From contig CADCWF010000367.1 of assembly GCA_902806345.1 (NCBI GenBank), forward strand, positions 1 to 48,519: a DNA stretch of 48,519 nt. The letters run 5' to 3'. Below are positions 1-8,035 of the stretch, one piece after another. Made by a program: the position numbers and the translations under genes. Positions within the stretch are counted from its first letter, which is position 1. Each line of letters opens with the position of its first letter. The notes under the pieces are model-generated. The model was not told the origin of the DNA. It saw only the letters and a list, made by a program, of their open reading frames with translations, and did not search any database. This stretch comes from an uncultured Thermomicrobiales bacterium. GTDB taxonomy: Bacteria > Chloroflexota > Chloroflexia > Thermomicrobiales > UBA6265.

Positions 1-633
1 GTGGTGCAGGTTGTCGAACACCAGCGGGACGCCCGTCCGTTCGTGGATCGTCAGCGTGTCGGCAACCGGCCACGACACCTCGTCGTTCTCCAGCACCAGC
101 CGCCGCCGGACCTTCTCCGGCAGCCCTTCGTAGGCACGAACCCACCGCTCCAGCGCCGCCGGCCGGTCGCCGTAGACGCCGCCGACGTGCGTCACGATCT
201 TCGCCTCCGTCCCGACCCCGAGAGCGTCGAGGAACTCGGCGTGGTAGACGAAATCTCCGACCGCCGCCGCCGCGATCCGCTCGTCGACCGCGTTCAGCAC
301 GATGTACTGCGACGGGTGCATCGACAACCGGAGGTCGAGCCGGCGCGCCTTCTCACCGAGCGCGGCCAGCTCGTCCCGGCACTCCTCGATCTGGCCATGG
401 AACTGCGGCATCTCCGGGTGGGTCACGTAGGGAGCAATGTCGGAGGAGATCCGGTACATCCGGATCGCGGTCTCGGCCAGGTAGTCGAAGATCCGGTCCA
501 GGTACTCGAGGCTCACACGAAGGTGCGGCCCGCTCTGCCACCGCCGCGCGTCGTTTGCCTTGTACCCGGGGCGCCCGACGACTTTGACCGCGAAGCCGAG
601 GCGGTTCGGCGTCTCTTCCTGGGCGGGCAACAT
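1..633 (-). CDS. uvsE: UV damage endonuclease UvsE, 3' end beyond the window
   Basis: The minus-strand frame is open from an ATG at 633 to the left edge, giving 211 residues of a family usually near 300, so the C-terminal part is missing. UvsE is a TIM-barrel, metal-dependent endonuclease that nicks 5' of UV photoproducts and other distorting lesions. Visible family signatures in order are RISSDIAPY, the metal-site MHPSQY, THVGG, LENDE and VFDNLHH. These place His, Glu and Asp ligands where the family has them. An in-frame TTG lies 12 codons upstream (669) and could be the true start, but it would overlap the end of the serine hydrolase gene that stops at 660. The 26-bp gap to that gene suggests co-transcription. 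Identity is firm and the start is uncertain. Confidence 0.9.
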   Translation of the reverse strand, partial: MLPAQEETPNRLGFAVKVVGRPGYKANDARRWQSGPHLRVSLEYLDRIFDYLAETAIRMYRISSDIAPYVTHPEMPQFHGQIEECRDELAALGEKARRLDLRLSMHPSQYIVLNAVDERIAAAAVGDFVYHAEFLDALGVGTEAKIVTHVGGVYGDRPAALERWVRAYEGLPEKVRRRLVLENDEVSWPVADTLTIHERTGVPLVFDNLHH

Positions 634-659
634 GAACGTGTCGGTTGTCTCCGATACGT

Positions 660-1787
660 TCAAGAGACCGCCGCCACGAGTGCGTTGCTGAGCCGCGCCC
701 ACCGCGCCAGGATAAACGTCCACATGTGCGACACCGCCCGGTTCGCGAAGACCGCCAACGCCAGGTCGTGCGCCGGGTCGGCCCAGAGCAACGTGCCCGC
801 CTGGCCAAAGTGGCAGAAGGTCAGCGGCGAGGTGAGGTCGCCCGTCCAGTGCCGGCGCTTTTCGCCCTTCACCTCCCAGCCGAGCCCCCACCGCCCGACC
901 GGCCAGTGCGTCTTCGCACTCTCGACGCCACCAGGCACGCCGCCGGTCTGGTCGGTCGTCATCGCCGCTACCCCGGCGCTGGACAGCACCCTCGGTCCGT
1001 TCGGGAGGAAGGCCCCGGCGACGGTGACGAGGTCCCTTGGGGAGCCGTAGAGCCCTGCCCACGGCACGGCCAAGCCCTTCCACCAGGCGCCGTTGTAGGC
1101 CTCCAGCGCCGTCCCAGCGTTGGTGACGTCCGCGAGGCGGGCGAGCCGAGGTAGGTCGTCATCACCCGGCTGCACCAGGGTGTCCTCTAGACCGAGCGGA
1201 GCGAAGATCCGCGCGGCGGCGATCTCCCAGATCGACCGCTCGGCTACCCGCTCTACCAGCCGCCCAAGCACCCCGTATCCGGCGTTCGAATACCGAAGGA
1301 CCGCTCCCGGCACAGACTGGAGCGGCAGATGGCACATCGTGTCGACGATCGCGTCCAACGAGGTCTCGATGGCGAACCGCTCCTCCCGCCCCCCCACATC
1401 CTCCGGCAGCCCGGATACGTGGCACATCAGGTGGTGCACGGTGATCGACTGCCGCTGCCGCTCCAGGGTCGGATCGACCCCGGCCGTGTCGCGTTCCGGG
1501 CCTCTTCGGAACTCCGGCACGAAACGGGCGACCGCCTCGTCGAGCCCGATCGTCCCATCTTCGACCAGCGTCATGATCGCCGCCGCGACGACGGGTTTGG
1601 TGACCGAGGCGAGCGGGAAGACCGTCCGTGGTCCAACCAGAATCCCAGGTCGCGCCTCTCCCACGTACCGCTCGGCGACAACCGCTCCTCTCCACCAGAC
1701 CGCGGCCCCCACTCCCATCGCCCCTTGGCCCCCGATCCATCCGTCGATCGCGGTCAGCCGCTCCGCGATCCGCTCCCGCTCGCCCAC
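660..1787 (-). CDS. Serine hydrolase, beta-lactamase/penicillin-binding protein family (class C-like)
   Basis: A 375-residue protein with the three active-site motifs of the beta-lactamase class C/esterase EstB superfamily: SVTK at residues 61-64 (nucleophile Ser61, Lys64), YSN at 166-168, and HFG at 326-328 in place of the KTG or HTG triad. The fold acts on beta-lactams, D-Ala-D-Ala peptides or small esters, and sequence alone does not choose between these. No signal peptide is seen at the N-terminus, so a cytoplasmic esterase or peptidase role is more likely than antibiotic resistance. The GTG start has GGGAGG four bases upstream. It is divergent from nagB and lies just upstream of uvsE. 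Confidence 0.88.
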   Translation of the reverse strand: MGERERIAERLTAIDGWIGGQGAMGVGAAVWWRGAVVAERYVGEARPGILVGPRTVFPLASVTKPVVAAAIMTLVEDGTIGLDEAVARFVPEFRRGPERDTAGVDPTLERQRQSITVHHLMCHVSGLPEDVGGREERFAIETSLDAIVDTMCHLPLQSVPGAVLRYSNAGYGVLGRLVERVAERSIWEIAAARIFAPLGLEDTLVQPGDDDLPRLARLADVTNAGTALEAYNGAWWKGLAVPWAGLYGSPRDLVTVAGAFLPNGPRVLSSAGVAAMTTDQTGGVPGGVESAKTHWPVGRWGLGWEVKGEKRRHWTGDLTSPLTFCHFGQAGTLLWADPAHDLALAVFANRAVSHMWTFILARWARLSNALVAAVS

Positions 1788-1824
1788 GTCGCCTCCCGGG
1801 TTCTCCCCACTTCGTCACCTCCCG

Positions 1825-1844
1825 TATGATCCCCCGACGGGATC
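1825..1844 (+). promoter_or_regulatory. Divergent promoter region with small inverted repeat
   Basis: Between the divergent serine hydrolase and nagB genes, TATGAT (1825-1830) can serve as a -10 element for nagB, with TTCTCC (1801-1806) a poor -35 at 18 bp. An inverted repeat GATCCC/GGGATC (1828-1833 and 1839-1844, 5-base loop) overlaps the -10 and could be an operator. Seen directly; function is inferred. Confidence 0.35.
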
Positions 1845-1871
1845 GGAGGCGACACGCGGGAGCGACTAGCG

Positions 1872-2627
1872 GTGCGGGTAAACGAATCGCACGACTACAC
1901 ACTGACGATCGTGCCGGACTCGGCCGCGATGAGCGGTACGGCGGCCGGGATCGTAGCCGCCGCCGTCGCCGCCAAACCCGACCTCGTGCTCGCGGTGCCG
2001 ACCGGTAGCACGCCGCTCGGCATGTTCGAGCGGCTCGTCGCCATGGTCCGCGCCGGCAGCCTCGACCTCTCGGGCGTGCGCCTTTTCTGCCTGGACGAAT
2101 ACGTCGGCGTCGAGCCGGACGATCCCAACAGTCTGACCGGCTGGCTGCGGCGGTCGTTCGTCGACCCGGCGGGCATCCCCTGGGCCCGGGTCCACGCCGT
2201 CGCTTCGGCTGCCCCCGACCCCGTGGTTGCCGCTGCCGCCTACGACGGCGAGATCGCCGCCGCCGGCGGGCTCGATCTCGCCGTCCTCGGACTCGGCCCC
2301 AACGGCCACGTCGCCTACAACGAACCGGGCTCGGCGGCCGACTCCCGCACCCGGGTCCTCGACCTGACGCCCGAGTCGATCGCCCAGGCGTCGGCGTACT
2401 GGTCACCAGGCGTCGACACGCCCTCGCGGGCGATCACCGTCGGCGTGGGCACCCTGCTCGAATCGGACCGGATCGTCCTCATCGTCTCGGGCCCGGCAAA
2501 GGCGGAGATGCTGCGGCGGACGCTGGAAGAACCGATGGATGCCGCCGTTCCGGCCTCCTGGCTCCGCCTCGCCGGCGAGCGTCTCCGCGTCGTCGCCGAC
2601 GAGGACGCCGCGAGCGCCCTCCGCTAG
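1872..2627 (+). CDS. nagB: Glucosamine-6-phosphate deaminase
   Basis: A 251-residue protein of the NagB/RpiA/6-phosphogluconolactonase fold that converts glucosamine 6-phosphate to fructose 6-phosphate and ammonia in amino-sugar catabolism. The phosphate loop PTGSTP (residues 43-48), the LDEYVG motif with the catalytic Asp75, and LGLGPNGH with the ring-opening His146 followed by NEPG (Glu151) are all present, which separates NagB from 6-phosphogluconolactonase. The length is close to the usual 240-270. The GTG start follows GGGAG about nine bases upstream. No nagA or phosphotransferase gene lies beside it, so it probably acts with genes elsewhere. Confidence 0.92.
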   Translation: MRVNESHDYTLTIVPDSAAMSGTAAGIVAAAVAAKPDLVLAVPTGSTPLGMFERLVAMVRAGSLDLSGVRLFCLDEYVGVEPDDPNSLTGWLRRSFVDPAGIPWARVHAVASAAPDPVVAAAAYDGEIAAAGGLDLAVLGLGPNGHVAYNEPGSAADSRTRVLDLTPESIAQASAYWSPGVDTPSRAITVGVGTLLESDRIVLIVSGPAKAEMLRRTLEEPMDAAVPASWLRLAGERLRVVADEDAASALR

Positions 2628-2689
2628 GTCGGCCATTGAACCGGCTGGATGTCGCGAACCGCCGCCTGTCGGCGGGTTGCCGACGTGCT

Positions 2690-2717
2690 CCCCTCTCCTG
2701 CCGCATGGGGAGAGGGG
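2690..2717. terminator. GC-rich hairpin between convergent genes
   Basis: A 9-bp perfect stem (2690-2698 with 2709-2717, 10-base loop) of the CCCCTCTCC/GGAGAGGGG type lies between the convergent nagB and aquaporin genes. There is no T-tract, so it may be a dispersed palindromic element acting as an mRNA 3' stabiliser or weak terminator. A related hairpin occurs at 17631-17659. Confidence 0.45.
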
Positions 2718-2781
2718 CAGGGGATGAGGACTCTGCCTCCGGCGCCAAAGGCCGGCCACAAACAACGATCGATCGAAACCG

Positions 2782-3570
2782 CTACCGCCGGCTTGTCCGC
2801 CGCTTCGGTGCCGCCGCGGGCGCCTTCGCCACGACCGGCGCCGGCGCTCCACTCGCCGCCACCCGGTCCGCGACCGGCTCCTCCCGCACCCCTGAGAGCA
2901 GCACCGTCTGGTACAGGAACGCGGCGATCAGCCCGCCGATCACCGGCCCGACGATCCAGACCCAGGCGTTCGTGAAGTCCTGCTGGACGATCGCCGGTCC
3001 GAGCGCCCGTGCCGGGTTCATCACCGCCCCGCTCAGGACCCCGCCGGCGAAGATGTCCATCGTGATCGTCAGCCCGATCGCCAGGCCGGCGATCACCTTC
3101 GGCGTCCGCGGATCGACCGCGACCCCGAAGATGACAAAGACGAGGAAGAAGGTCAGGACGACCTCGAGCAGCGTCGCGCTGAAGACGCCGATTCCCGGCG
3201 AGATCGCCGGCACCCCATTGTTGATCCCGGCGACGTTCCGGCCGAGGTCGCCAAGGTCGGGGTAGACCGCGGTCAGCACCCCCGCCGCGGCCGTCGCTCC
3301 CAGGATCTGGGCGACGACGTAAACACCAGCCCTGGCGGCTTCAATTCGGCCGGTGGCAAGCATGGCGATCGTCACCGCGGGGTTGAAGTGGCCGCCCGAG
3401 ATGTGTCCGACAGCGGTGATCATCAAGCCGATCGCGAGGCCATGGGCCAGGGCGATCGCGACGAGGTTCTCGCCCCTGGTTGCGATGATCGCGCCGACGC
3501 CGGCGAACACCAGGGCAAACGGGCCGATGAACTCGACGACGGCCTGTTTGCCGATGTCGCGCTGGTTCAC
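2782..3570 (-). CDS. Aquaporin / glycerol facilitator (MIP family channel)
   Basis: A 262-residue membrane channel for water or small neutral solutes. Both half-membrane motifs are intact: NPA at residues 63-65 (HFNPAVT) and NPA at 185-187 followed by Arg188, the selectivity-filter arginine. Hydrophobic segments fit the six-helix plan, and a Pro/Ala/Lys-rich cytoplasmic tail follows. The frame extends upstream to 3942, but the GTG at 3570 is preferred: it starts just before the first helix and has a GGGGGGAG site eight bases upstream. The asymmetry between short and glycerol-type loops is not clear enough to call glycerol specificity. It follows the lipoprotein gene on the same strand. Confidence 0.88.
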   Translation of the reverse strand: MNQRDIGKQAVVEFIGPFALVFAGVGAIIATRGENLVAIALAHGLAIGLMITAVGHISGGHFNPAVTIAMLATGRIEAARAGVYVVAQILGATAAAGVLTAVYPDLGDLGRNVAGINNGVPAISPGIGVFSATLLEVVLTFFLVFVIFGVAVDPRTPKVIAGLAIGLTITMDIFAGGVLSGAVMNPARALGPAIVQQDFTNAWVWIVGPVIGGLIAAFLYQTVLLSGVREEPVADRVAASGAPAPVVAKAPAAAPKRRTSRR

Positions 3571-3701
3571 GCCGAACTCCCCCCCGAGCGGGATGCGCCC
3601 CTGCCCTTGTCCGTCCGCAGTCGCGACCGCTCCCCGCGGTCCCGGCAACGCCGCCGCATTGTAGGCAGCGTCCGGAAGCGCGGCAACGGCGCCTCCCTCG
3701 T

Positions 3702-4427
3702 CTACCCTTGGCCGCCCCGGTTCCCGTTTGCGGGAGCGACCGTCGGCGCTCCCGAAGGCGACGTCGGGGCCGCGGCGGGCACCTGCGGGTTGGCCGGCAA
3801 ATCCGGGTAGAGCTGCGGCGCGGTCCCCGGTGCCGTCACTCCGAACGCGAGCGAGCCGATTCGGTTGTCGTCCGCGAACAGATAGACCGCGTACTGACCA
3901 GGGGCCAAACCGGGGGAAAGCCCGACCGGCAGGGCAACCCACTGGACCGCCGCGCTGGCCGCCAGCTCCTGCTCCGACCGTCCGAACTCGTTGCCGAAGG
4001 CATCGGTCCAGATCGCCGTGATCGCTTGCCCGGCGGAGCCGTCGTCGAGGCGGGCAGTGGCGAACGCGGTGCCGGCGTCCGCCGGCAGACTGGCGTACGA
4101 CCCCTGCGGCGAGCCATCCGGGTTGGTCGCCAGGGTGACGGCGAGCAGCCCGACGACCGGCGCCAGCGGGACCGGCGGCGACGCCTCGGGGGACGCCGGG
4201 AAGTACCTCTGGGCGATGCGGGTCGCCTGTTGGACCGCCATCTGCGGCGTCTCTTCGGCGTCCCGTCGCTGGTCAACCCTGGCCTCGTCGACCTGCCCGC
4301 TGCTGCACCCCGCGAGGGCCAGGATCAGTGCCGCGAGGAGCATCAGGGGCGATCGGAGGCCACGTCGCAATGTTGGCTCGCGTCGGTCAGCCGGCTCCGC
4401 CTGGCGGACGGTAGGGACCGAAGGCAT
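3702..4427 (-). CDS. Putative lipoprotein, function unknown
   Basis: A 241-residue protein with a long basic N-region, a hydrophobic helix (LMLLAALILALAGC) and a lipobox ending in Cys, so it is probably a membrane-anchored lipoprotein. The rest is Ala/Pro/Gly-rich with a Pro/Ser/Thr tail. I recognise no domain. The segment from about residue 95 to 205 could be an Ig-like beta-sandwich, since it has wording such as GQYAVYLFADD, but this is a guess. The ATG at 4427 has GAGGAG seven bases upstream and lies inside the last 41 bp of the recombinase gene, pointing to translational coupling. A TTG at 4370, after the recombinase stop, is an alternative without a visible ribosome site. Confidence 0.7.
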   Translation of the reverse strand: MPSVPTVRQAEPADRREPTLRRGLRSPLMLLAALILALAGCSSGQVDEARVDQRRDAEETPQMAVQQATRIAQRYFPASPEASPPVPLAPVVGLLAVTLATNPDGSPQGSYASLPADAGTAFATARLDDGSAGQAITAIWTDAFGNEFGRSEQELAASAAVQWVALPVGLSPGLAPGQYAVYLFADDNRIGSLAFGVTAPGTAPQLYPDLPANPQVPAAAPTSPSGAPTVAPANGNRGGQG

Positions 4428-5493
4428 CCTGGTACTCCTCGGCCACCTCGACCGCGGTCTTGTGGACGTAGATGCGGGTCGTCGCCGGCGAGGCATGGCC
4501 GAGGATCGTCTGCACCGTCGACTCACGGACCCGGCGCCGGACGAGTTCTGTCGCCAGGCCGTGGCGGAACGAGTGGGGCGTCACCGCGCTCTCCACCCCG
4601 GCCCGCTCGGCAAGCTCGCCCACGATGTGCTCGACGGTCCGCGGGCTGATCGCGCTGCCGGGAGCGCCCAGTTTATCGCGCCCAGAGAAGGCCGGGAGTG
4701 CGCCAGACGAGCGGACGGGGTCGCCCCGCCCGGACCAGTAGCGGGCAAGCGCCTCGGCCGTCTCGGCGTCGAAGTGGACCGTCCGACTCTTGCCGCCCTT
4801 GGCGCGGTAGACGTTCGCCGTGCCCTCCGTAAGGTCCAGGTCCCGCCGCCGGAGGGCGCACAACTCCGAGACCCGGACCCCGGACCGGAACAGGAACTTG
4901 ATCATCGCCCGCACCTTCAGCCGCCGCAGCTCCAGGTGGGGCTTCTCCTCCCGCGGCAGCCGGTCGACCATCGCCACGATCCGCTCTAGGTCGGCTAGCC
5001 GGACATCGGGAGGCGGGGGGGTGAAGCGCGGCATCATCGCCGCGATCCGGTTCCGCAGCCGGTCCCCGGCAAGATTGGGGTTCAGGTCGTAGGAGGCCAG
5101 GTACGAGCAGAACTTCCGCACTGCCGAGATGTTGTTCTGGGCGGTCCGCATCCGCGAGACCTCTTCCGGGCTCCGCACGTCGGCCGGCACCAGCAACGCG
5201 GCGAACGCGGTGACGTGCTCGGCCCGAAGCGCGGTCACCGGCGCAGCGGCGGGATCGATCCCTTCGTGCTGGGCGAGGTGGCGGAGGAACTTGGCGACGC
5301 CGTGTCGGTAGGTCTTCTTCGAGCGGGGGGCGAGGCGGAGGTCGCCGAAGAACAACTCGACCGCCCCAGCGATGGTCAACGAATCGGCCGAGATGTGCGG
5401 CACCTCGTCCCCGGCGACCGCACTCCCCCCCGCAACCCCCACAGCGCTCCCCCCGGTGCTACCGGCCAATCCCCTCCGCTGGTGTACGTACAC
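4387..5493 (-). CDS. Tyrosine recombinase (XerC/D-like integrase family)
   Basis: A 368-residue site-specific recombinase. An N-terminal SAM-like DNA-binding domain (about residues 38-155) precedes the catalytic domain with a full active site: Arg207 (SGVRVSEL), Lys235 (AKGGKSR), His307 and Arg310 (HSFRHGL), His333 (LGHAS) and the nucleophile Tyr342 (TRIYVH). The family cuts and rejoins DNA through a 3'-phosphotyrosine, as in chromosome dimer resolution or element integration. No phage or transposon genes lie near, and base composition matches the neighbours, so a resident Xer-like role is more likely than a recent integrase. The GTG start lies on a 12-bp palindrome, and the first ~30 residues are Gly/Ala-rich, so a start further downstream is possible. 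Confidence 0.9.
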   Translation of the reverse strand: MYVHQRRGLAGSTGGSAVGVAGGSAVAGDEVPHISADSLTIAGAVELFFGDLRLAPRSKKTYRHGVAKFLRHLAQHEGIDPAAAPVTALRAEHVTAFAALLVPADVRSPEEVSRMRTAQNNISAVRKFCSYLASYDLNPNLAGDRLRNRIAAMMPRFTPPPPDVRLADLERIVAMVDRLPREEKPHLELRRLKVRAMIKFLFRSGVRVSELCALRRRDLDLTEGTANVYRAKGGKSRTVHFDAETAEALARYWSGRGDPVRSSGALPAFSGRDKLGAPGSAISPRTVEHIVGELAERAGVESAVTPHSFRHGLATELVRRRVRESTVQTILGHASPATTRIYVHKTAVEVAEEYQDAFGPYRPPGGAG

Positions 5494-5501
5494 TCACTAT
5501 A
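5482..5501 (-). promoter_or_regulatory. Palindrome and -10 element at the recombinase start
   Basis: Positions 5482-5493 form a perfect 12-bp palindrome (GTGTACGTACAC) that ends on the putative GTG start. On the minus strand TATAGT (5501-5496) sits just upstream and would place transcription start at or near the GTG, as for a leaderless mRNA or an operator at +1. No good -35 is visible. Confidence 0.45.
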
Positions 5502-5551
5502 GCATGGACGGGAGGGCGGATTGGATGACTTGAGGGGGGCGAACGGCAAAC

Positions 5552-6001
5552 TCACCGGCCCCGCTCGAGCTGGGGGTCGGGTCCTCCACCATCCGCCGAC
5601 CGGGCGTACCGGCCGATCAACTCCGCCATCCCCCGGTGGAACTCGCCGTTCGAGACGATCCTGGTCATCCCCGCCGCCTTTGCGGCTCGCCGTCCCTCCA
5701 CGTCGACGTGCGGGCCGAACCCGACCAGTGGGGGACCGTCCGGTTCGCTCGTCAGCTTCGCAATCGTGTCCCAGTCGATCGGGCCGTTCATGTCGACGAT
5801 TCCCAGCGCCGGGCGCGGATCGCGCCGCCGAATCGCCTCGACGAAGGCGTCGGTGGTGCGGGCGAACCGGGGATCGAACCCGAGCGCCCGCACGACGTTC
5901 CCGATCTGGACGCCGAACATCAAATCCCTGTTCAGCACCACGATCGGGTCCACCCGGTCGGCGGCCAGCACCTCGTCCGTTACAGGTCCTTCGTCCGTCA
6001 T
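5552..6001 (-). CDS. Divergent receiver-only response regulator-like protein
   Basis: A 149-residue protein that fits a single CheY-like receiver domain without an output domain. Beta-1 reads IVVLNRDLMFG with a single acidic residue. The putative phospho-acceptor is Asp70 in GIVDMNGP, followed by VGFGPHVDVEG. The usual Lys of the last strand is replaced (TRIVSNGEF). The missing second acidic residue and Lys make normal phosphotransfer doubtful, so it may be a pseudo-receiver used for protein contacts. The ATG has AGGAG six bases upstream. It is divergent from the UroD-family gene, with 99 bp between. The nearest histidine kinase in the window is about 9 kb away, so a pairing is not implied. 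Confidence 0.68.
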   Translation of the reverse strand: MTDEGPVTDEVLAADRVDPIVVLNRDLMFGVQIGNVVRALGFDPRFARTTDAFVEAIRRRDPRPALGIVDMNGPIDWDTIAKLTSEPDGPPLVGFGPHVDVEGRRAAKAAGMTRIVSNGEFHRGMAELIGRYARSADGGGPDPQLERGR

Positions 6002-6100
6002 CGATCTCCTCCCCTCGGAGAGTTCCCCTACCCCATGCTACGATCCCGCGGCGGAGGCCGGCCCCAACCCCACGACACGCGCGAGCGAAAGGCAGAACCG

Positions 6101-7093
6101 ATGGTGTTGCGCGGCGATCGCGGTCTCCACTCGCTCGCGGTCGAAGAGATGAGCCGGACCGAACGGGTGATGGCCGCGGTCCGCGGCGAACCGCTCGACC
6201 GCTTGCCTATCGTCTTCTGGCACCACTTCCGGCCGGAAGGCTCGGGCCGGGCCATGGCCGAGGCCACCCTCCGCTTCTTTGACGACGAGTTCGACCTCGA
6301 CATCGCCAAGGTGATGCCGGACCTCCCCTACCCGTTCCCCCAGCGCTCGATCCGGTCGGTCGACGACTGGCGGCTCTTCGAGCAGATCGACCCGGCCCGC
6401 TCCCGCTATTTCACGCAGCGGGCCGAGGCCGTCCAGATCCTCCGCGACGAGCTCGGGTTCGACACCCCGATCGTGATGACCGTCTTCAGTCCGCTCGCCG
6501 AGGCGATGTACGCCGCCACCGACCAGGACACCTTCCTGGCCCACGCCCAAGAGGCGCCGGTCGTCGTCCACGAGGCGCTCTCGATCGTCGCCGAAAACCT
6601 CCGCGCCCACATCCGGGATGTCATCGCCGCCGGCGCCGACGGCGTCTTCTTCGCCATCCAGGGCTGCACCCGATCGATCATGCCCGACGCCCAGTACCGA
6701 GAATTCGGCCGCCCCTATGACTTGATGGCGCTCCAGGGCGGAATCAACGGTTGGCTGAACATTCTCCACGTCCACGGCGACCGGGACCTGATGTTCGACC
6801 AGGTGCTCGACTACCCCGTGCAGGTGCTGAGCTGGTCCGACCGCCTCGCCGGCCCCAGCCTGCGCGAGGCCCGGATGATGACCAGCAAGTGCCTGATGGG
6901 CGGTTGGCACGAGTTCGGACCGCTCGCGAACGGACCCGAAGACCGGATCCGGACCGAGGCCGAAGACGCGATCGCCCAGACCGGCGGCCGCAAGTTGATC
7001 CTCGCCAACGGCTGCTCGGTCCCCGACGAGACCGACCACCAATGGCTCCACGTGGCCCGGGAAATCGCCGAGGACCTCGTCCTCCCCGATTAG
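6101..7093 (+). CDS. Uroporphyrinogen decarboxylase (URO-D) family protein
   Basis: A 330-residue TIM-barrel protein of the URO-D superfamily (COG0407 type), which includes heme-pathway decarboxylases and zinc-dependent cobalamin or coenzyme M methyltransferases. The N-terminus SRTERVMAAVRGEPLDRLP and the late GGW, NGCSVPDET and LHVHGDRD segments are typical of the non-heme branch. The HVHG motif puts His where MtaA-like methyltransferases have Cys, and no surrounding heme or corrinoid genes help decide. I therefore do not assign hemE. The ATG at 6101 is preferred, with the ATG at 6149 as alternative. A strong terminator follows. It is divergent from the receiver protein. Confidence 0.8.
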   Translation: MVLRGDRGLHSLAVEEMSRTERVMAAVRGEPLDRLPIVFWHHFRPEGSGRAMAEATLRFFDDEFDLDIAKVMPDLPYPFPQRSIRSVDDWRLFEQIDPARSRYFTQRAEAVQILRDELGFDTPIVMTVFSPLAEAMYAATDQDTFLAHAQEAPVVVHEALSIVAENLRAHIRDVIAAGADGVFFAIQGCTRSIMPDAQYREFGRPYDLMALQGGINGWLNILHVHGDRDLMFDQVLDYPVQVLSWSDRLAGPSLREARMMTSKCLMGGWHEFGPLANGPEDRIRTEAEDAIAQTGGRKLILANGCSVPDETDHQWLHVAREIAEDLVLPD

Positions 7094-7102
7094 TGGGCCC
7101 GC

Positions 7103-7140
7103 TGGAGACCGCGGCGGGTGCATCCGCCGTCTCCACTTTT
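7103..7140 (+). terminator. Rho-independent terminator after the URO-D family gene
   Basis: A two-part stem (TGGAGA/TCTCCA at 7103-7108 and 7130-7135, CGGCGG/CCGCCG at 7112-7117 and 7124-7129, with a small bulge) is followed by CTTTT. It lies ten bases after the stop codon. Confidence 0.75.
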
Positions 7141-7243
7141 CCCGTATAGGGACGATCGTCGCGCCGACGGAACCTCCGGGAGTCACGTTAGGCCAAAGGA
7201 GGGGTGGGCGAGTCCATCGATGGCCTCGCCCACCCGATGCCGG

Positions 7244-7822
7244 TCAACCACAGTTCACCTTGTTCTCGATGCGCCCGCCAAACGTCGTAGTCCAGTACCA
7301 GTCGTACTTGGAGCCGCGGTCGAAGGCGCGCCCGATCCCGATCGCCTCGAACGACTCGCGCAGCATGTTCTCGCGGTGGCCGCGGCTGTTCTTCCAGAGC
7401 TTGAAGGCGCCGTCCGCCCCGGATGGTCCGGCCGCGATGTTCTCACCGATCGGGCTGCTCTTGTAGCCGAATCGTCGGATGTTCGCCGACCAACTCGGCC
7501 CGCCCTTGAGATTGTGGGAAAAGTAGTCCCGCCGGGCCATGTCGTCGCTGTGGTGATCCGCGGCGGCGTTCAGATCGGCCGCCAACTCAAGCGGCTTTGC
7601 GCCGTTCTGACGGCGGAACTTGTTGATCTTCCCGAGCAGCCGGCACTCCTCGGAATCAATCCGTGCTCCGCCCGCTTCGCCTCCGACCCGTTCGCCACTG
7701 GCCTCAACCTCGATCCGCTCCGGTTCCGAGGTGTCGACCACCTGAGCCCCGCTCGTGCCGGCGCCGAAGAGCAGCCCAACGAGCGCGGCTCCCAACAGCC
7801 GCCCGACCAACGATGTCCGCAT
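7244..7822 (-). CDS. Secreted CAP (SCP/PR1) domain protein
   Basis: A 192-residue exported protein with a signal peptide (about residues 1-26, ending near SGAQ) and a CAP domain from about residue 58. CAP landmarks are HHSDDMA (90-96), YFSH (100-103), GENIAAG (126-132) and the GHRENML motif (148-154), supplying the His103, Glu127 and His149 of the conserved cavity. Cys60 and Cys191 could form a disulfide closing the domain. Bacterial CAP proteins are extracellular, with proposed roles in lipid binding, spore coat or biofilm, so no exact function is assigned. The ATG has GGGGGAAGG just upstream. It appears monocistronic. Confidence 0.88.
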   Translation of the reverse strand: MRTSLVGRLLGAALVGLLFGAGTSGAQVVDTSEPERIEVEASGERVGGEAGGARIDSEECRLLGKINKFRRQNGAKPLELAADLNAAADHHSDDMARRDYFSHNLKGGPSWSANIRRFGYKSSPIGENIAAGPSGADGAFKLWKNSRGHRENMLRESFEAIGIGRAFDRGSKYDWYWTTTFGGRIENKVNCG

Positions 7823-8035
7823 GCCTTCCCCCTAGGCAATCAACGGCGCCCCTGCTCCATCCCGAGCCGAAACCGCTGCTGCCCGCTCGCCAACCCGCGG
7901 GGGAGGGTTGACCCAAGCGCGACGAGCACTGCAACGCCGCGTCCCCTGCCTCACCAAGGGACGCACGGTAGCCAGGGCGGGATGCTCTTGGGGTGGGGTA
8001 CGTCCGGGAGCGAAGACTGGATCTCAGCCGGGACG

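Noticed and set aside
1..1050. A long plus-strand open frame at the left edge
   Set aside because: It lies opposite uvsE and the serine hydrolase, both with full motifs; long antisense frames are expected at this GC content.
4387..5493. Recombinase as an integrase of an inserted element
   Set aside because: No attachment repeats, tRNA end, or phage or plasmid genes flank it; composition matches neighbours.
6101..7093. Assignment as hemE
   Set aside because: The sequence belongs to the wider URO-D superfamily, without heme genes nearby or clear HemE-specific motifs.
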